This document shows, in pieces, positions 10,159-22,639 of a DNA stretch of 64,000 bases. The notes below the pieces were generated by a model. The model worked only from the letters and a program-made list of their open reading frames with translations, had not been told where the DNA came from and did no database searches. A program made the position numbers and the translations under genes. Each line of letters begins with the position of its first letter. Positions within the stretch are counted from its first letter, which is position 1. This stretch comes from Saururus chinensis (taxonomy: Eukaryota; Streptophyta; Magnoliopsida; Piperales; Saururaceae): NCBI GenBank assembly GCA_035235625.1, contig CP141140.1, positions 24,820,685 through 24,884,684 on the forward strand. Reading direction: 5' to 3'.

Positions 10159-11751
10159 ATGGTCCTGTAATTTTTATATTATTGTAATTTGTTTCATTAA
10201 TGTGTACTTCGATTCTATTCATTCTTACAAGAAATTATACTCTCTCTCTCATATTAATAGCTACATTTTTTTTCAGAATGATCCAAAATTAGTTTAATTT
10301 TGAAAACAAATTGTAGATATCACAATAGCTCGTGTGTCGGGGCAGTCAAATCCGCCTGCGCCTATTTTAAAGCCTACCGTACATTAAATTGCACAGCCTA
10401 AGCATGTAAGGTTCGAAACGGAAATATATGTACAGTGGCTATTCATTTGACTAGGAATATGTGAGAAATTTTGTGCTGGAGTGTCTTGGTGGATGATTTG
10501 TTGATGGAAAAAGATAAAAAACTTTTCAAATTGCTTGCCCATCGATGTGTGCGTGATGCATTGAATGTCATTGATTGAGAGTCGATGATATTTATTATAA
10601 GAGTTAAGTTTTCTATGTCAATAACGTATTTTATTTTTCAAATAGGGTTGATTAGTAGTACTCCAAGAAAAGTAGGCCCTACTCATCGTCGATACTTAAA
10701 CGTTTAAATTGTTGAAGCATAAAAATTAATGTCACAAAAGTATTTTTCTTATTATAAGGGTAGATAAAACTTAATTCGCTTACGCCTAAGATGAAGATAA
10801 TAGACATTGCATGCTTGAGGTCCTCCGTGAACATTTGCAACATTCTGACCTGCAATTTACGTACAAACAAGACCAAAAATTCTGTATTCATTGAATAATC
10901 AAACACCATATCATATCTTGTTACATTTTTTAAAAAAAAAATATTATATGGACATGCATAAAACAAAAAATATATATCAATTAAGGAAGTGTTTTTAATG
11001 CTCTACTCTGACAATGAGCCCAGCGTAAGGTGTTCATGAGAACCCTTGTTATATGAGATTGATGGCGGACACAATTAGTGCCAGCAAATGCATGGAAACC
11101 CTTAATATATGGTATTGATGGCGCACATAGTAGCGAACATTAGTACTAGTACACTAGAGTTAATATGCACTAGCATGTGTACTGCTAATCTCAAATATCA
11201 AGGGTTCCGATGCATTCCTTATTTTGGGCTCATTGTAAGAGTGAAGCATGAAAAACTATTCCACGAGTTAGTGCCATGTGAGTTAACTAAATAAAAACAG
11301 AGATTGATGCCCTTTGCTGTAATAATTCCCTAGAAAAAATAATAGATAATAAAATCGTGTACCAAATAATAACTTTGCAATAGTTTACTAGAACAAAACA
11401 ATGGATAATAAATTGTCTCATACATCAAAAGTATGAAATAACTTTGCAAATAAAGGGTATGCATGCTCTTCTGCTCAATATTAACTTCATAGCCTAACAT
11501 ATAGTCATAAATAACATATAGATGTAGTTCTAATCTATACTAAAGAAAAAGCATTGGTCAAGGTTTGAATTATTTTTAAAAAAATGACTGGTTTTGCCAT
11601 CATACCATGGTTAATTACATGTTTTTGGGTTAAAAGGTGTGTAAATGTGGTACATTGGTGTAATCGATATGCTTGGAATTTAGGGCTAAATTTTTTTGCG
11701 GATGAGAAAAAAAGAAGTGAGGAAAGAAAAAGAAAGAGATAGAGAGAGACA
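10159..11751. repeat. P450 3' flank and host repeat X1, unit A
   Basis: After the stop codon comes a short AT-rich 3' flank. From about 10262 the sequence is paralogous to X2 (17950-18553 plus 2138-3075): the same CAGAATGATCCAAAA start, the same GGGGCAGTCAAA segment, and the same GATATATG tandem words near 11035-11160. Unlike X2, it has no CACTA insertion. Short frames here are not supported as genes. Confidence 0.65.
10950..10952. other. Empty CACTA target site (GGA) in X1, unit A
   Basis: The sequence ATTATATGGACATGC is uninterrupted here. In X2 copies the same site reads ATTATAATGGA then CACTACAAG (35617-35628) on one side, and TTGTAGCT then GGACATGC (41399-41413) on the other. This is therefore the unoccupied form of the insertion site, and GGA is the duplicated triplet. 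Confidence 0.85.
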
Positions 11752-11756
11752 AAGAC

Positions 11757-14700
11757 TGTCACGACCCGGGTTTTTAAAAGCATTTTTAAATAGCACGAAA
11801 GGTAGATAGTAAAATTTTTTTCTTTAAATACAAAACAAACCTTTCGATTAAATATCTAGGTCATGATAACTGGGGTTCACAAATACGTATATCAAATTAT
11901 ATGATATTATTTAACGTCTGAAAATTCATAAAGACCAGCTCATCCATCTAAGTACAAGTCTATCACCCATCTGAAAATAAATAATCAAGTTGACTCTCAC
12001 GCTTAAGGTACACTTGCGTATCAGAGTTGCAAAAGCGCAGAATCTTCTTCTTGTGCTCACCTTTCTTGATCTCACCTGTTGTCGCGTAGAGAATCTGTAA
12101 CAAACAAAACGAAACAACCACAATAACAACAATAGAATCTCTTTGCTTTCAGGAGAAGAGCTTCCAAAGGACAAAAGGTTTTATTAATATTTTTTGGATC
12201 GGGCCAACATCAACCGATGTTAGTTGCCTACGTACTCATCAGACAACATCTCCAATGTTTCCAACAAGATCGGATCCAGACGTAGTTCTGCCTAATATTA
12301 TACTATACTAAGAAGCATAACATCACACATGCAATGCTTAAGTATTTTTAAGCAACCAACATTTTATGCAAGTCCTTTAATCATTCCATTTGTTCTAATT
12401 AAATAAGCAATATCAATCAATGTTATTAATTATCTCTCGAACCATTGTTCGATAATTAATATCCCTATCTAATCCAAATGACAGATAGACTCATCAGATG
12501 TCAACCTAAGTGACAAATGACATGAAACACTCTGGAATCCACCAGGAAGTGCCATCACCCAACCTAGCCCATAAGGACCTGACCGGAGTGGAAGGGCATG
12601 GCCCACAATTGCACCTGAACAGAAGTGGTCAGAGACGCCAACCAAGCAAGATGTTAGCGACCCTAATTGCGTGTATACTAAAAGATCCTCAATAGATCTA
12701 CAGTGAACCCGGCTCACAAAGAACTCCCTCCAATGGGGAGGTGCAACTACACGGTTAAATCAGCGGCTCCTCAATAGAGCTAAAACTTAGGAAATAATTC
12801 TAAACCCTATTTTGCTCATCTATAAGCCAGGATTCCGAATGACTATTTCAAACCTTATTAGTCCTTTCTAGACTAAGGTTTACACCTCGAGACATGCCAT
12901 CGGTTCATCAACCAAGGCAAATCGTCAGGTCAAAGGTCTTGTTCACTGTATGAACTAGTCCCAGACCCCTCTGAGGTATTTTAGTCTTTATCTTGATTAG
13001 GTGTTCTTGCCCAATCCAAAGCTATCAAATCCCAAACAATTATTCTTTCAATAATTTTCAACTAGTGATAAGTTACTATCACAACATCAACATCACAAAT
13101 CGAAACAAAGAACAACATAAACCATCAGAACTACACAGGTCCAAGCAAATCATAATATCAATAATAAAATTCATTAATGATATAAGAATTATTCGAGCTC
13201 TCATGCCTTAACCCTCATTGGGTTATCTTAATAAATCTTTATGAAACTGGTCGTAATGCACCTAAGGGCATTAGATTAATTATCCAACATTGGATACAGT
13301 CCTCTCTCCACTCAAGTAATTCTTTAACCTCTAAAAAGGTTTCAGTATCACATTGGCCCGTTAACAACATCCACGCGAATGCGGGCCGGTTTGCATAGGG
13401 GTAGTTCTATCATTTGGTTTAAGGCCTTAATAACATCCAACAGGTCTAAAATTGACCTCAAGCATACTACTTGACTTTATGGACTCTGTGTAATTTTCTT
13501 GGCATGTGACGGGGTTGTGAACCCCTTGAACCAACCCAGGTTGACTTAACGGTTTACGATTAACCCTAGGGGCAAGAAAATCAATTACCTACCCACTGGG
13601 ATTTTTAATCACTAAGTGCTTTATCCTATAATTAGGTTACACATTAAACTCTCATTGAGAATTTTCTCAATTTTTAGATCAACTCATAGGCCCCTAAACT
13701 GGAGCCTCTAAATTGGGTAAGTGATTTTCACACGATAACTTAACTACCAGGGGTAAAAAAGTCGTTTCACAGTCTCTGGGATTTTTCCCCAAGCAGAAAC
13801 TCGGTCAGAATAATCCCAAACCTCTCCAGGTACAAGAGTATTTTTCTAGAATTGTTTTGACACTTTTAGACCCATGAACCGGACCTGGTTCACTCCATTC
13901 CTTCTTTTCTTTTTCTTTTTTTTCCAAACCAAACCGGTTTGGTTCGGGTCGACGACCTGCGTCGTCTTCCCCGCGTCCGGCCAGAGGCCTTTCTGCCTCT
14001 GGTGGCGCTGCCACCCCTGCGGTGGAGGGCTGGATGGCACACAGGCCCCGGACCGCCGGAGCACGTGTCCGGCTGGCGGCCAAAAAGCTGGCCCCTTTTT
14101 TTCTCTATTTTTTTTAAATAGGCGGCGATGCCGCTGCGGCCGGAGCCAGCGCGGCCGCGGCCAGCACGGCCTCGGCTAGTGCGGCCAACGGTAGTGTCTC
14201 GCTATATATATTTTTTCCTCTATGCACTAACCGGCGGTATGTCTGGCAGCGGTTGCGTGCCGGAGCCCGACCCGCATGAAGCCGCCGCCAGATGATGGCT
14301 GGCCGGTCATTGGCCGGACGGCACTGACTAATCGGCAGCCGGCCAGTAAAATCTACTGTTTGAATGGGATTATAGTACACCGATTACTGTTTATGCAAAA
14401 TACACTATACTGATATGATTTTCATTCAAATTTAATTAATCAAACTTTTATTAATTTTCAAGTGAAGACAAGGCAACGATCCTACCTTAATTGTTGATTT
14501 GTTGTCGATCTACTACCATCGAAGCCTTGCCGGAGCTTCGCCGTTTACCCCATTCTCTCATCCGATCGGGCAAAGACCCCCAAATTGTGCCCTCAGAAGG
14601 CCTTTTATAAGTATATAGATTAGGGTTCTTAACCCCTCTAGAATTTTGGGTAATCCTCTCCCATTAGGCCACCTAATTAGGACCTTAAAAAAATAATTTC

Positions 14701-14997
14701 GGAATTATAAACAACCGGGCCCGCAAAATGACTTAAACGGGTCAAATACAGTCTAAATCGGGTAAACGGGTCCTGCACGATATATTCAACTTCAAATGGT
14801 CATATCTCCCCCATCCGGACTCCGATTTGTGTGTTCTTGGTGGTGTTTCGAAGCTCTTTCTGTCTACTTTCTAAAATTGCTTTCATCCCAAAATTCTATC
14901 TAAGGAGAATTTTTTTTTATTAAGAATGTCAATGGGTTAAACACCCTATTTTCTACGTATTTAAAATTTGAAACTCGGAAAAATTAGGGATATTACA
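11757..14997 (-). mobile_element. Solo LTR, Ty3/Gypsy-like, 3.24 kb (unit A only)
   Basis: On the + strand it begins TGTCACGACCC and ends GGATATTACA. It is flanked by the perfect direct repeat AAGAC at 11752-11756 and 14998-15002. Units B and C lack it. Read on the minus strand it starts TGTAATATCC and ends GGGTCGTGACA, typical of plant Gypsy LTRs. A minus-strand TATAAAAGG at 14609-14601 fits an LTR promoter in that direction. The interior has a GC-rich segment (about 13930-14340) and no gag/pol frame or second internal LTR copy that I can see, so a solo LTR is the best reading. The lineage (long LTR, perhaps Tekay/Del-like) is inferred. Confidence 0.82.
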
Positions 14998-15002
14998 AAG
15001 AC

Positions 15003-16130
15003 AGAAAGAAAGAAAAGGAAAAGGAAAAAAAGATAGAAGAAGGGGTGGATCGGGCACGTAACTATGTAGGAGAAATTCTCTCCTGCCCTTTTCTTCTTGC
15101 ATGTGAATTTAATATCCACCTATAAGAAGTAAGAAAATTTACATTGATAAAAGAAAACTACCAACTTTGTTTTGATTCTAGTACAAACTCCTTTTGTTTA
15201 AATGTTCACATTTTTTTTTGTGGCCTTCAAGTCTTATCCTTCAAGCACTTAAAACTTCTTATTCCTACTTGGTTTGTCATTGTCTTCTTGTAGCCTTCAA
15301 TAAGCTTTTCTTGTTGTATAGATTTTGACCTCCTTAGAATCTTTTATTTGCCATCGAAGATATGCTGCAATTCCTCTTTGAAATATTTCTATGAAATCTC
15401 CTTAGCTCTTGAAAAGTTTCGTAAATTCGCCATTGATCTTAAACTCAAAACTTTATGTAAATTCTCCTTGGAAAATAATAAGTAAAAGGTATGAACCCTT
15501 CTTATTTAATCTTTTTTAGGTTTTCCTCTATCAAAATTCATGATTTCTAATCCCTTATATAGCTGTTGGTCTTCGGCTTAAACAAGGAAAGATATTGATT
15601 TGGAATAGCTTAATTACGGTAACTAGTCCTTGAAGCGATCTATCATTCCAAATAGTGATTGATCATTCACTGTTTGTTTTGTACACAATACTTCAAGTGA
15701 TTGATCGACTAATCCATGTGATCGATCAATAACTATTGACTTTGTTTTACACAGGCCAAAATTATATGCCAATCGATCTTTCCATCAACCTGTCTGGTAA
15801 TCGATCTTTAGGTATGTCTTTTTATATTTTTGCTACTTTTACCTAAAATTTCTAAAACCCCTAAAATCACTTGTGAAACTTCTCCAAGTGCTTTTGGTGT
15901 GCGAATGTGATTTGAATAAACTTCTAAAACCTTCCCATTATTTAGTCATTTGTCTTGAGCCATAAGACTATGTTTGCTCTTATTTTTAAAGTCTTTCAAT
16001 TTTAGATATGACTTGACCACAACAAATTCTCATTAAATTCTAAGACAAAATATATATCTAAGGTTTCTAGGCATAATTTTGACAAAGAAATTAGTAAATA
16101 AACTTGACATATGAGTCATATGTTCATACA
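15003..16130. other. Non-coding spacer, unit A
   Basis: The first ~120 bases finish X1. The rest is AT-rich sequence conserved in unit B (31660-32930) and partly in C (49203-49950), with scattered ATCGATC words near 15640-15810. No long frame, RNA gene or splice pattern was recognised. It may be the decayed interior of an older repeat. Confidence 0.5.
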
Positions 16131-17140
16131 TTGCCTCCCTCGTACATCTGAGTATCTTCCCCTCTGCATCTCTTTTGATTTTTATCTATTGTCGCCACTA
16201 ATGGTCGGCTAGTCAATTGGCCATCGTAGGCTCTACCCCCACTGAGTGACAGTAGGGATAGTTGTCCCCTCATTTCTCTTTTCCTCATATTTCCTTATGC
16301 GGAAATAGTGTTTTTATAGTTTTATTTTTTTACCCCATTGACCGCCGGCTATCCACCAGCCTCCTATCGTTGGCTCCCATCTGAGGCTGGCAATAGCCAT
16401 GGATAGCTGCTCTTGGCCCTTTCCACTCATTCCCCTACCCAGCATTGTTAACAAGCCCCTTTTTCTTTTTTGTTGTCTCACTTTTTCCATCACCAACCAC
16501 ATGCTGGTTTGTGATCTACTCCTTAGCTCAGTGACAACAAAGGGTCATCTACATTGTCCTCGCTTGGCCTCAGACCAGGCCGTTGTACCACCGCCTTCTG
16601 CCCTCCTTTGAAAATTTAGTGAAAAAACCACCCCTTCTACTCTATCATGCAACTGTTGTTGGTCCCCAAACTCTAGTTTACCTCCATTTTGTCTTTGGCA
16701 TGGCGACAGCCTCGTGAACCTTGCTCTATCCCCTTGGCCTTGCTCCATCCCTTCTCAACCCTGAAAACCCCCTCTAACACTATTTATACCATTGATCACC
16801 CATGCAGGTTTGCATTTATGCATTTTAGAGTAATGGCGCTGGTTTTACACTGCCCTTCCATCGGGTGTCACTACCACTGACTGGATGCAACCACCGGGAC
16901 CCTCATCCACCTCTTCTCCATCCTTCAACACCTAAGCAAGCCCTTTGATTCTCTTTTGACCATCATGATGCAAAATTTTCGCCATCAGGTGATGTTCACA
17001 TTGCATTTTGGAGTCTTGTGGCCAGCCAAGTGCTTCATAGCCCTAGCCAACTTTCAGTTTGTCTCTGACTCATGGGCAAACCAAGATGCTTATTTCATCA
17101 ATCAATGGCTCGACATTGAGTTACAAAGGGGAAAGGATAA
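16131..17140. other. Non-coding conserved spacer, unit A
   Basis: Pyrimidine-leaning sequence conserved in units B (32930-33950) and C (49950-50940). Short frames on both strands (for example 16314-16502 minus and 16689-16880 plus) are small and change between units, so no gene is supported. It adjoins the LINE remnant and may be part of the same old insertion. Confidence 0.45.
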
Positions 17141-17997
17141 TTAGAAATCCAAGGCACCCTTAATAAATTGACAATAGTCTTCAAGATCCATTTTGAATAT
17201 GAACATTGAAAAAAAAGATGAGCAGCAGATTCAGAATCATTCTTACATAACACACATCGATTAACTAGCAATACTCCTCTTCCTTGGTATATGATGTTTA
17301 TACCAAATAAGACTAGACCATTTAATTATGAACTTGTGAGTTCTCACCACATTATAGGCTGAGGTACAGGAGAATTTACCTGAAGGTGACGACCCCCAAG
17401 ATATATAATCATCACCTTAAGAAAGAAGAGGTTTAGCCATATTAATTGTTTGTTGAAATAAAGTTTCTCTAGGAGAATCACCACAAGAAATCTCCACTAA
17501 TCATAAATCAAACAATCTAACACCTTTTCTAGAAGATTGCTAGAGTATTGTCCTTGAATTCTTCTTCCAAAATTTTGTAATAGAATATAATTCCCAGCCC
17601 ATGGATCAAGCCAAAAAATTATTTTCTGGCCAGCCATAATGTTATATCTTACATATTTTATGAACGAAGGTCGGATAGACATAATTTGTTTCCACGCATA
17701 TACGTTAGAGACACAAACGTGATAAACCCAAATAGTTGACTTTTGAATGTAATAAGATTGAATCCAATGAACATAAAGAGAATTCTGATCTGTAATTAAT
17801 TTCCACATCAATCTACGAAGACCAATAGAGCACCAATGTTGAATAAAACGCAAGCCCAACCCTCCTTTAGATTTTGGTGTACAAACTTTGTTCCAAGATA
17901 AAGGTCTAAAACCTTCGACCATCCATCCCAAACCATAAGGAGTAGCTATGTTTATTTTTTCAAAATGATCCAAAACTAGTTTATTTTGAAAAACCAA
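17141..17997 (-). pseudogene. LINE (non-LTR retrotransposon) ORF2 C-terminal remnant, unit A
   Basis: The minus-strand frame at 17997-17497 (166 residues) encodes a segment typical of the region after the reverse transcriptase domain of plant LINEs: LSWNKVCTPKSKGGLGLR, then FWLDPWAG. Homologous sequence continues to about 17150 with stops and resembles the zf-RVT region (better preserved in unit B at 34253-33993). The reverse transcriptase core is absent; the fragment meets repeat X2 at about 17950-18000. In unit A about 62 bases are missing near 17282 relative to B and C. Dead element. Confidence 0.72.
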
Positions 17998-18553
17998 ATG
18001 TAGCTATTAATGTTGGATGAATGAAATAGTTCTTTTCAATAGGGATATATTTGTTAGCATGTAATGTTTGAAATGGAAAAAAAAATGCTAGGCTTGTGTT
18101 GTTTATGCGAGACTAGAAAGTGTAAGAGCAATATTGATTTGGCTAATTACATCAGGCATGTCAAAAGGAAATAGTTAATATGCACCACCTCTTGCTCAAC
18201 GCATTGCAAGTTGTTTGATTACAATCCAATAGCTCATGTGTTGGGGCAGTGAAACCTATCCGCCTCTAATTTAAAGCCTACAACACAATGAAATTGTAAA
18301 GCTTGAGGTTGTAAGTTTCGAAAAAGAAACATATGTGCTATGGCTATTCATTTGACAAAGAATATGTGAGATATTTTGTGCAAGAGTGTCTTGATGGGTG
18401 ATTAATTTGTAGATGGAAGAAGTTAAAACTTACCAAATTGCATGCCCATCAATGTGTGTCTTATGAATCGCATGCCAGTGATTATTGGAATTCAATGATA
18501 TTTATTGTAAGAGTTAAGTTTTATATGTCAAGAACGTATTTTATTGTTCAAAC
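17998..18553. repeat. Host repeat X2, left half, truncated (unit A)
   Basis: Matches 34787-35345 and 51844-52430, then stops at the word CAAACATGG near 18552 and passes straight into CACTA interior sequence. The last ~270 bases of X2 and the CACTA left arm are missing. No gene. Confidence 0.7.
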
Positions 18554-21500
18554 ATGGAGAGGGGCTAGATTCCGGTGGGGCCAGAATCCGGCCTCTCTTC
18601 CGTCTCACTGGTTCCCGCCACCTCCTTCCCCTCCTCTGTTTTTTTCCCCTCCTCTGAAAAACAGAGGAGGGGAAGGGGGGAGGACCCAGCAAGGGGGGGG
18701 GAGCATGAAGGAGGAGGGGGAATCAAGCTCCCCCCTGAAATTCGGCCTCTAAAGGCACCTTCTCCCTCCTGCTCCCCCCTCTCTCCTTGAGTCCCCCCCT
18801 CTATTTTTCAGAGGAGTGGAAGGGAGGTAGGGGCCAATCTCCGGGGGGCGGTCGGTGAGTAGGAGAATAATGTGGGGGGGGGGTTTAAAAAGAACAATAG
18901 GTGAAAGTTGCTAGCGTGGAGAATTTTAGCTCACACGAGCAAATTTTCACCCATGCGGGTTTTTGCAACACTTTGAGTGGAAGCGTCGGAAAAAGTAGAA
19001 AGAGAGAGAGACAAAGCTACAGTGACTGAGAGTGGAGAGAGGAGAGAGATTGGAGAGAGAAAAGAGGAGGAGGAGATGGAGAGAAAAAAGATAATTTTTA
19101 TTTTTTATTTTTTATTTTTTATAATTTTATTAAAAATTTTCTTTCCTCTCCCCTCTCTCTTTCCTCTCTGTGTCTACCCTCTCTCCTCTCACTCTCACTT
19201 TCTCCTCTCTCTTCTCTCCGTCTCTCAACCTCTCTCTTTCCTCCCTCCCTCTCCCTCTTCTCTACTCACTTTCTCTCTCCTCTCTCAAAACTCTCTCTCC
19301 CTCCTCTCTCTCTTCTTTCTCTCTCTCCCTCTCTCTTCTCTCTCTCCTCACCCTCTCTCCTCTCTCTTTCTTCCCTCTCTCTACTCACTCTCTCTCTACA
19401 CTTTCTCTCCACAATCTCTCTCTCCTCTCTTCTCTCTCTTCCTCTCTTCACTCTCTCTTTTATTTTAAATTATATTTTAAAATTAATAAGAAGATTTAAG
19501 ATATAAAATATATTTTATATAAATAGTGAAAGTTTAATCTATTATTGACACTACATTCAATTGAAAATTTAATATTTATTTATTATATATACAAATAGTA
19601 AATATTGAATAAATATTATATTTATGAAGTTTATTATAAAAAATTAATATTTATTTATTAAATAAAATTTCTTAATAATCCTATTAGTGACGCTCTATTA
19701 AAAGCATCGCTAATAACCTAACTATTAGCAACACTTATAGTATAGCATCACTACTATGAATACTATTAGTAATATTTCTTTTTATTTTAAATTTATAACT
19801 GTTCGTGACATTTTTAGTTAAGTGTTGCTAATAGGAATACAATTAGTGATGCCTATCGTTAAAATAATTATTAAAATATATATCTTTTAGTGGCACTTGT
19901 TTGAAGCGGAGCTAATAGCATAACTATTAGCGGCGTTTATCATAAAACATCTCTAATATAACTATTAACGATGCGTTGTAATAAGCGCCACTAATAGTTA
20001 ATTTTTCTATGACGCTTTTTTTCGTCGTAAGTAGTAGTGTTTTGCGACGCTTTTGGTTGCATAGTTAATAGTATATTTTGTTGTAGTGTCCTCTCTCTCT
20101 ATCCTCTCTTCCTGCTCTCTCTACTCTATCTCTCCCTCTCTCTCTTCACTTTTTCTTCTCTCCTCTCTCTCACTCTCTTTCTCTCTCTTTGTTTCATTCT
20201 CCTCTTCATCTCCCTCTTCACTCTCTCTCCTCGTTGCTGCACATTCTCTCACGCACTTCAATGTGACACCCGCTCTTTCGAGGAGAGGGAAATTTACTTA
20301 CAAATTTGTGGGATTTTTTATTTCTGCATTATATTTTAAAAATAATAAATATAAATAAAATAAATGTATTTACAATGCATAGGAAATAACGTTGCTACTA
20401 AACTAGGCATTAATGACGCATATACGTATGCGTCTCTAATACCTATGGTATTAGCGTCACAAATTCTTATGCATCACTAATAAATTTTATTTTATTTTAT
20501 TATTTTTAATATATAATATTTAATAAAAAATCTAAAAATGAAAATTAAATTCCTCAATCTCTCTTTATTCTCTCTCTATACACAATCCCTCTTCTTTCTC
20601 TCTATTCTCTCTGTCTATATCTTCCCACTTTCTCTCTCTCTTATGCTTCTCTCTCATCTCTCTTCACTCTTTTCTCTCACCACTTCCTCTTTCTTATCTT
20701 GCTTCTCTCTCTTCTCTCTCCTCTCTCACTCTCTCTTCTTTTTGTCTCTCCTCTCTCTACCCTCTTTCACACTCCTCTCCAGTCTATCTCTTCTCTCCCT
20801 CTCCACTCTCCCCCTTTCTTCTCTCTCATCTCCTCTCTCTTTCCCCTCCTCTATCTTCCCTCTCCACTCTCTCTCCTCCCTCTTCTCTATATCTCTCTCT
20901 TCACTCTCTTTCTCCTCTCTCGCTCTCTCTTCACTTTCTTTCTCTTCTGTTCACTACTCTCTTCCTTCTCTCTCACTCATGCGCTTGACCGTGAGCCCCA
21001 TCTCTGAGGATGAGTGAGAAAAAGTAGGAAAATTTTATGAATTTTTTAATAATTTATTTATTATATATTCAAATAATAAATATTAATTTAAATATATTAT
21101 ATTTTGTTTTTAAAAAAATTTAATATTTGTTTATTATATACATAAATAATACAAATAAATTAAAATAAAACTATTTGCAATGTTTTTTTAAAAAAATTAT
21201 TTTTTTAAATAACCTTATTTTAATTGTGGCAGTTTTTAAGCGTCACTAATAATACCATTATTTGAGACAATTGTTTAGAAGCATTGCTTATAAGTAATAT
21301 TTGTGGCGCTTTTATAAAAGCGTTGCAAATTGTTCTAAATATTTTATTTTTGAAAAATTATAACTATTACTAACCTTTTTAAAAAGTGTTGCAAATTGTT
21401 CAATTTTTTTTATTTTTTTAACTTATAACTATTAGTGAACCTTTTTAAAAAGTGTTGTTAAAAATACTATTATTAGTGATGCTTTTGAAAAAACATCGCA

Positions 21501-21652
21501 AATAGAAAACTATTAGTGATATTTTTTAAACAACGTCGCTAATAGTTATTTTTTTGTGACATTTTTAAAAGCGTCACAAATGGTAGTTGTTAGCAACACT
21601 TTGTATTGCGTCTCTAATAAAAGTGTCGCTACAAGTCCTTTTTGTTATAGTT
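18554..21652. mobile_element. CACTA element, left arm deleted (A/B boundary)
   Basis: Begins abruptly at GAGAGGGGCT, matching about 38638 of the complete element, and runs to the right terminus (TTATAGTT at 21645-21652, followed by GGA). It contains a GGATTCCGG-rich block (18555-18860), the GTTAAAAAGAAC module (18890), a GA stretch (18990-19085), polypyrimidine tracts (about 19140-19460, 20085-20255, 20555-20985) and GCGTCGC words. About 3 kb of left arm relative to 35620-38640 is missing. No transposase. Confidence 0.75.
20555..20985. repeat. Polypyrimidine tract
   Basis: About 430 bases of C/T, homologous to 1036-1475 and 40300-40735, ending in the same conserved GTGAGCCC / GAGGATGAG tail. 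It is low complexity, with no coding potential. Confidence 0.85.
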
Positions 21653-22600
21653 GGACATGCATAAAATAAAAAATATATATTAATTAGGGAAGCATTTTTA
21701 ATGCTCCACTCTGATAATGAGCCCAACACGAGGAGTATATGGGAAGCCTTGATATATGAAATTAATGGTGCACACACTAACGCACATTGGCGCCAGTAAA
21801 TGCAAGGGAACCCTCGATATATGGGATCAATGGAGCACATGCTAGTGCACATTTGTGCCAATACACTAGCGGAAATGTGTGTTAGTGTGTGCACGATTGA
21901 TCTAAAATATTAATGGTTCCCATGCATTCCTTAAGTTGGGCTCATTGTCACAGTGGAACATGAAAAACTCTTCCATGAATCAGTGCCCATGTGAGTTAAC
22001 TGATCAAATAAAACAGAGGTTAATGCCCTTTGCTCTAATAATTCCTTGGTACAAAACAAAAGATAATAAAATCGTGTACCAAATAATAACTTTGCAATAG
22101 TTCACTAGAATAAAACAATGGGTAATTAATTGTCTCATACATCAAAATAACTCTGCAAACATAGGATATATGCTCTTTTGTTCGATAATAACTACATAGC
22201 CTAACATATAGCCATAAATAACATATAGATGTAGTTCTAATCTATACTACATAAAAAGAATCGCCCAAGCTTTGAATTTTCAAAGAAAAAAGACCGTTTC
22301 ACCACCATATCATGGGTAATTACATGTTTTTGGATTAAAAGGTATGTAAATATAGTACTTTGGTGTGATTGATGCCTGGAATTCAGGACTAAAATTTATT
22401 GTGGATGAAGAAAAGAAGTGAGGAAAGAAAAAGAAAGAGAGAGAGACAAAAAGAAAGAAAAGGAAAAGGAAAAAATTGATAGAAAAAAGAGGAACCACGT
22501 GGGAGAAATTCTCTCCCCTCTTTCTTCTTGCCTGTGAGTTTAATCTAGACGAGTATAATAGATTATTAAATTGTCCCTGGTCCAATTATCACTATAAGAT
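21653..22600. repeat. Host repeat X2, right half (unit B)
   Basis: Starts with the target triplet GGA (21653-21655) and GACATGCATAAAA-type sequence. Equivalent to 2138-3075 and 41407-42370, including the GATATATG tandem words near 21745-21910. No gene. Confidence 0.7.
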
Positions 22601-22639
22601 TCTTCATATGCCCCTTTTGGTTGAGGGGCAATTGGTTAG

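Noticed and set aside
9773..10297. 174-residue + strand frame overlapping P450 exon 2
   Set aside because: Out-of-frame shadow of exon 2; the true frame carries the ETLR, PERF/PEKF and haem-loop motifs.
13805..14380. Overlapping frames in a GC-rich segment
   Set aside because: They fall inside the solo LTR, are Ala/Pro/Arg-rich by composition, and match no gag/pol domain.
16689..16880. Small + strand frame repeated at 33487-33678 and 50514-50705
   Set aside because: Conserved only as part of the duplicated unit. No domain is recognised, and overlapping minus-strand frames are equally open.
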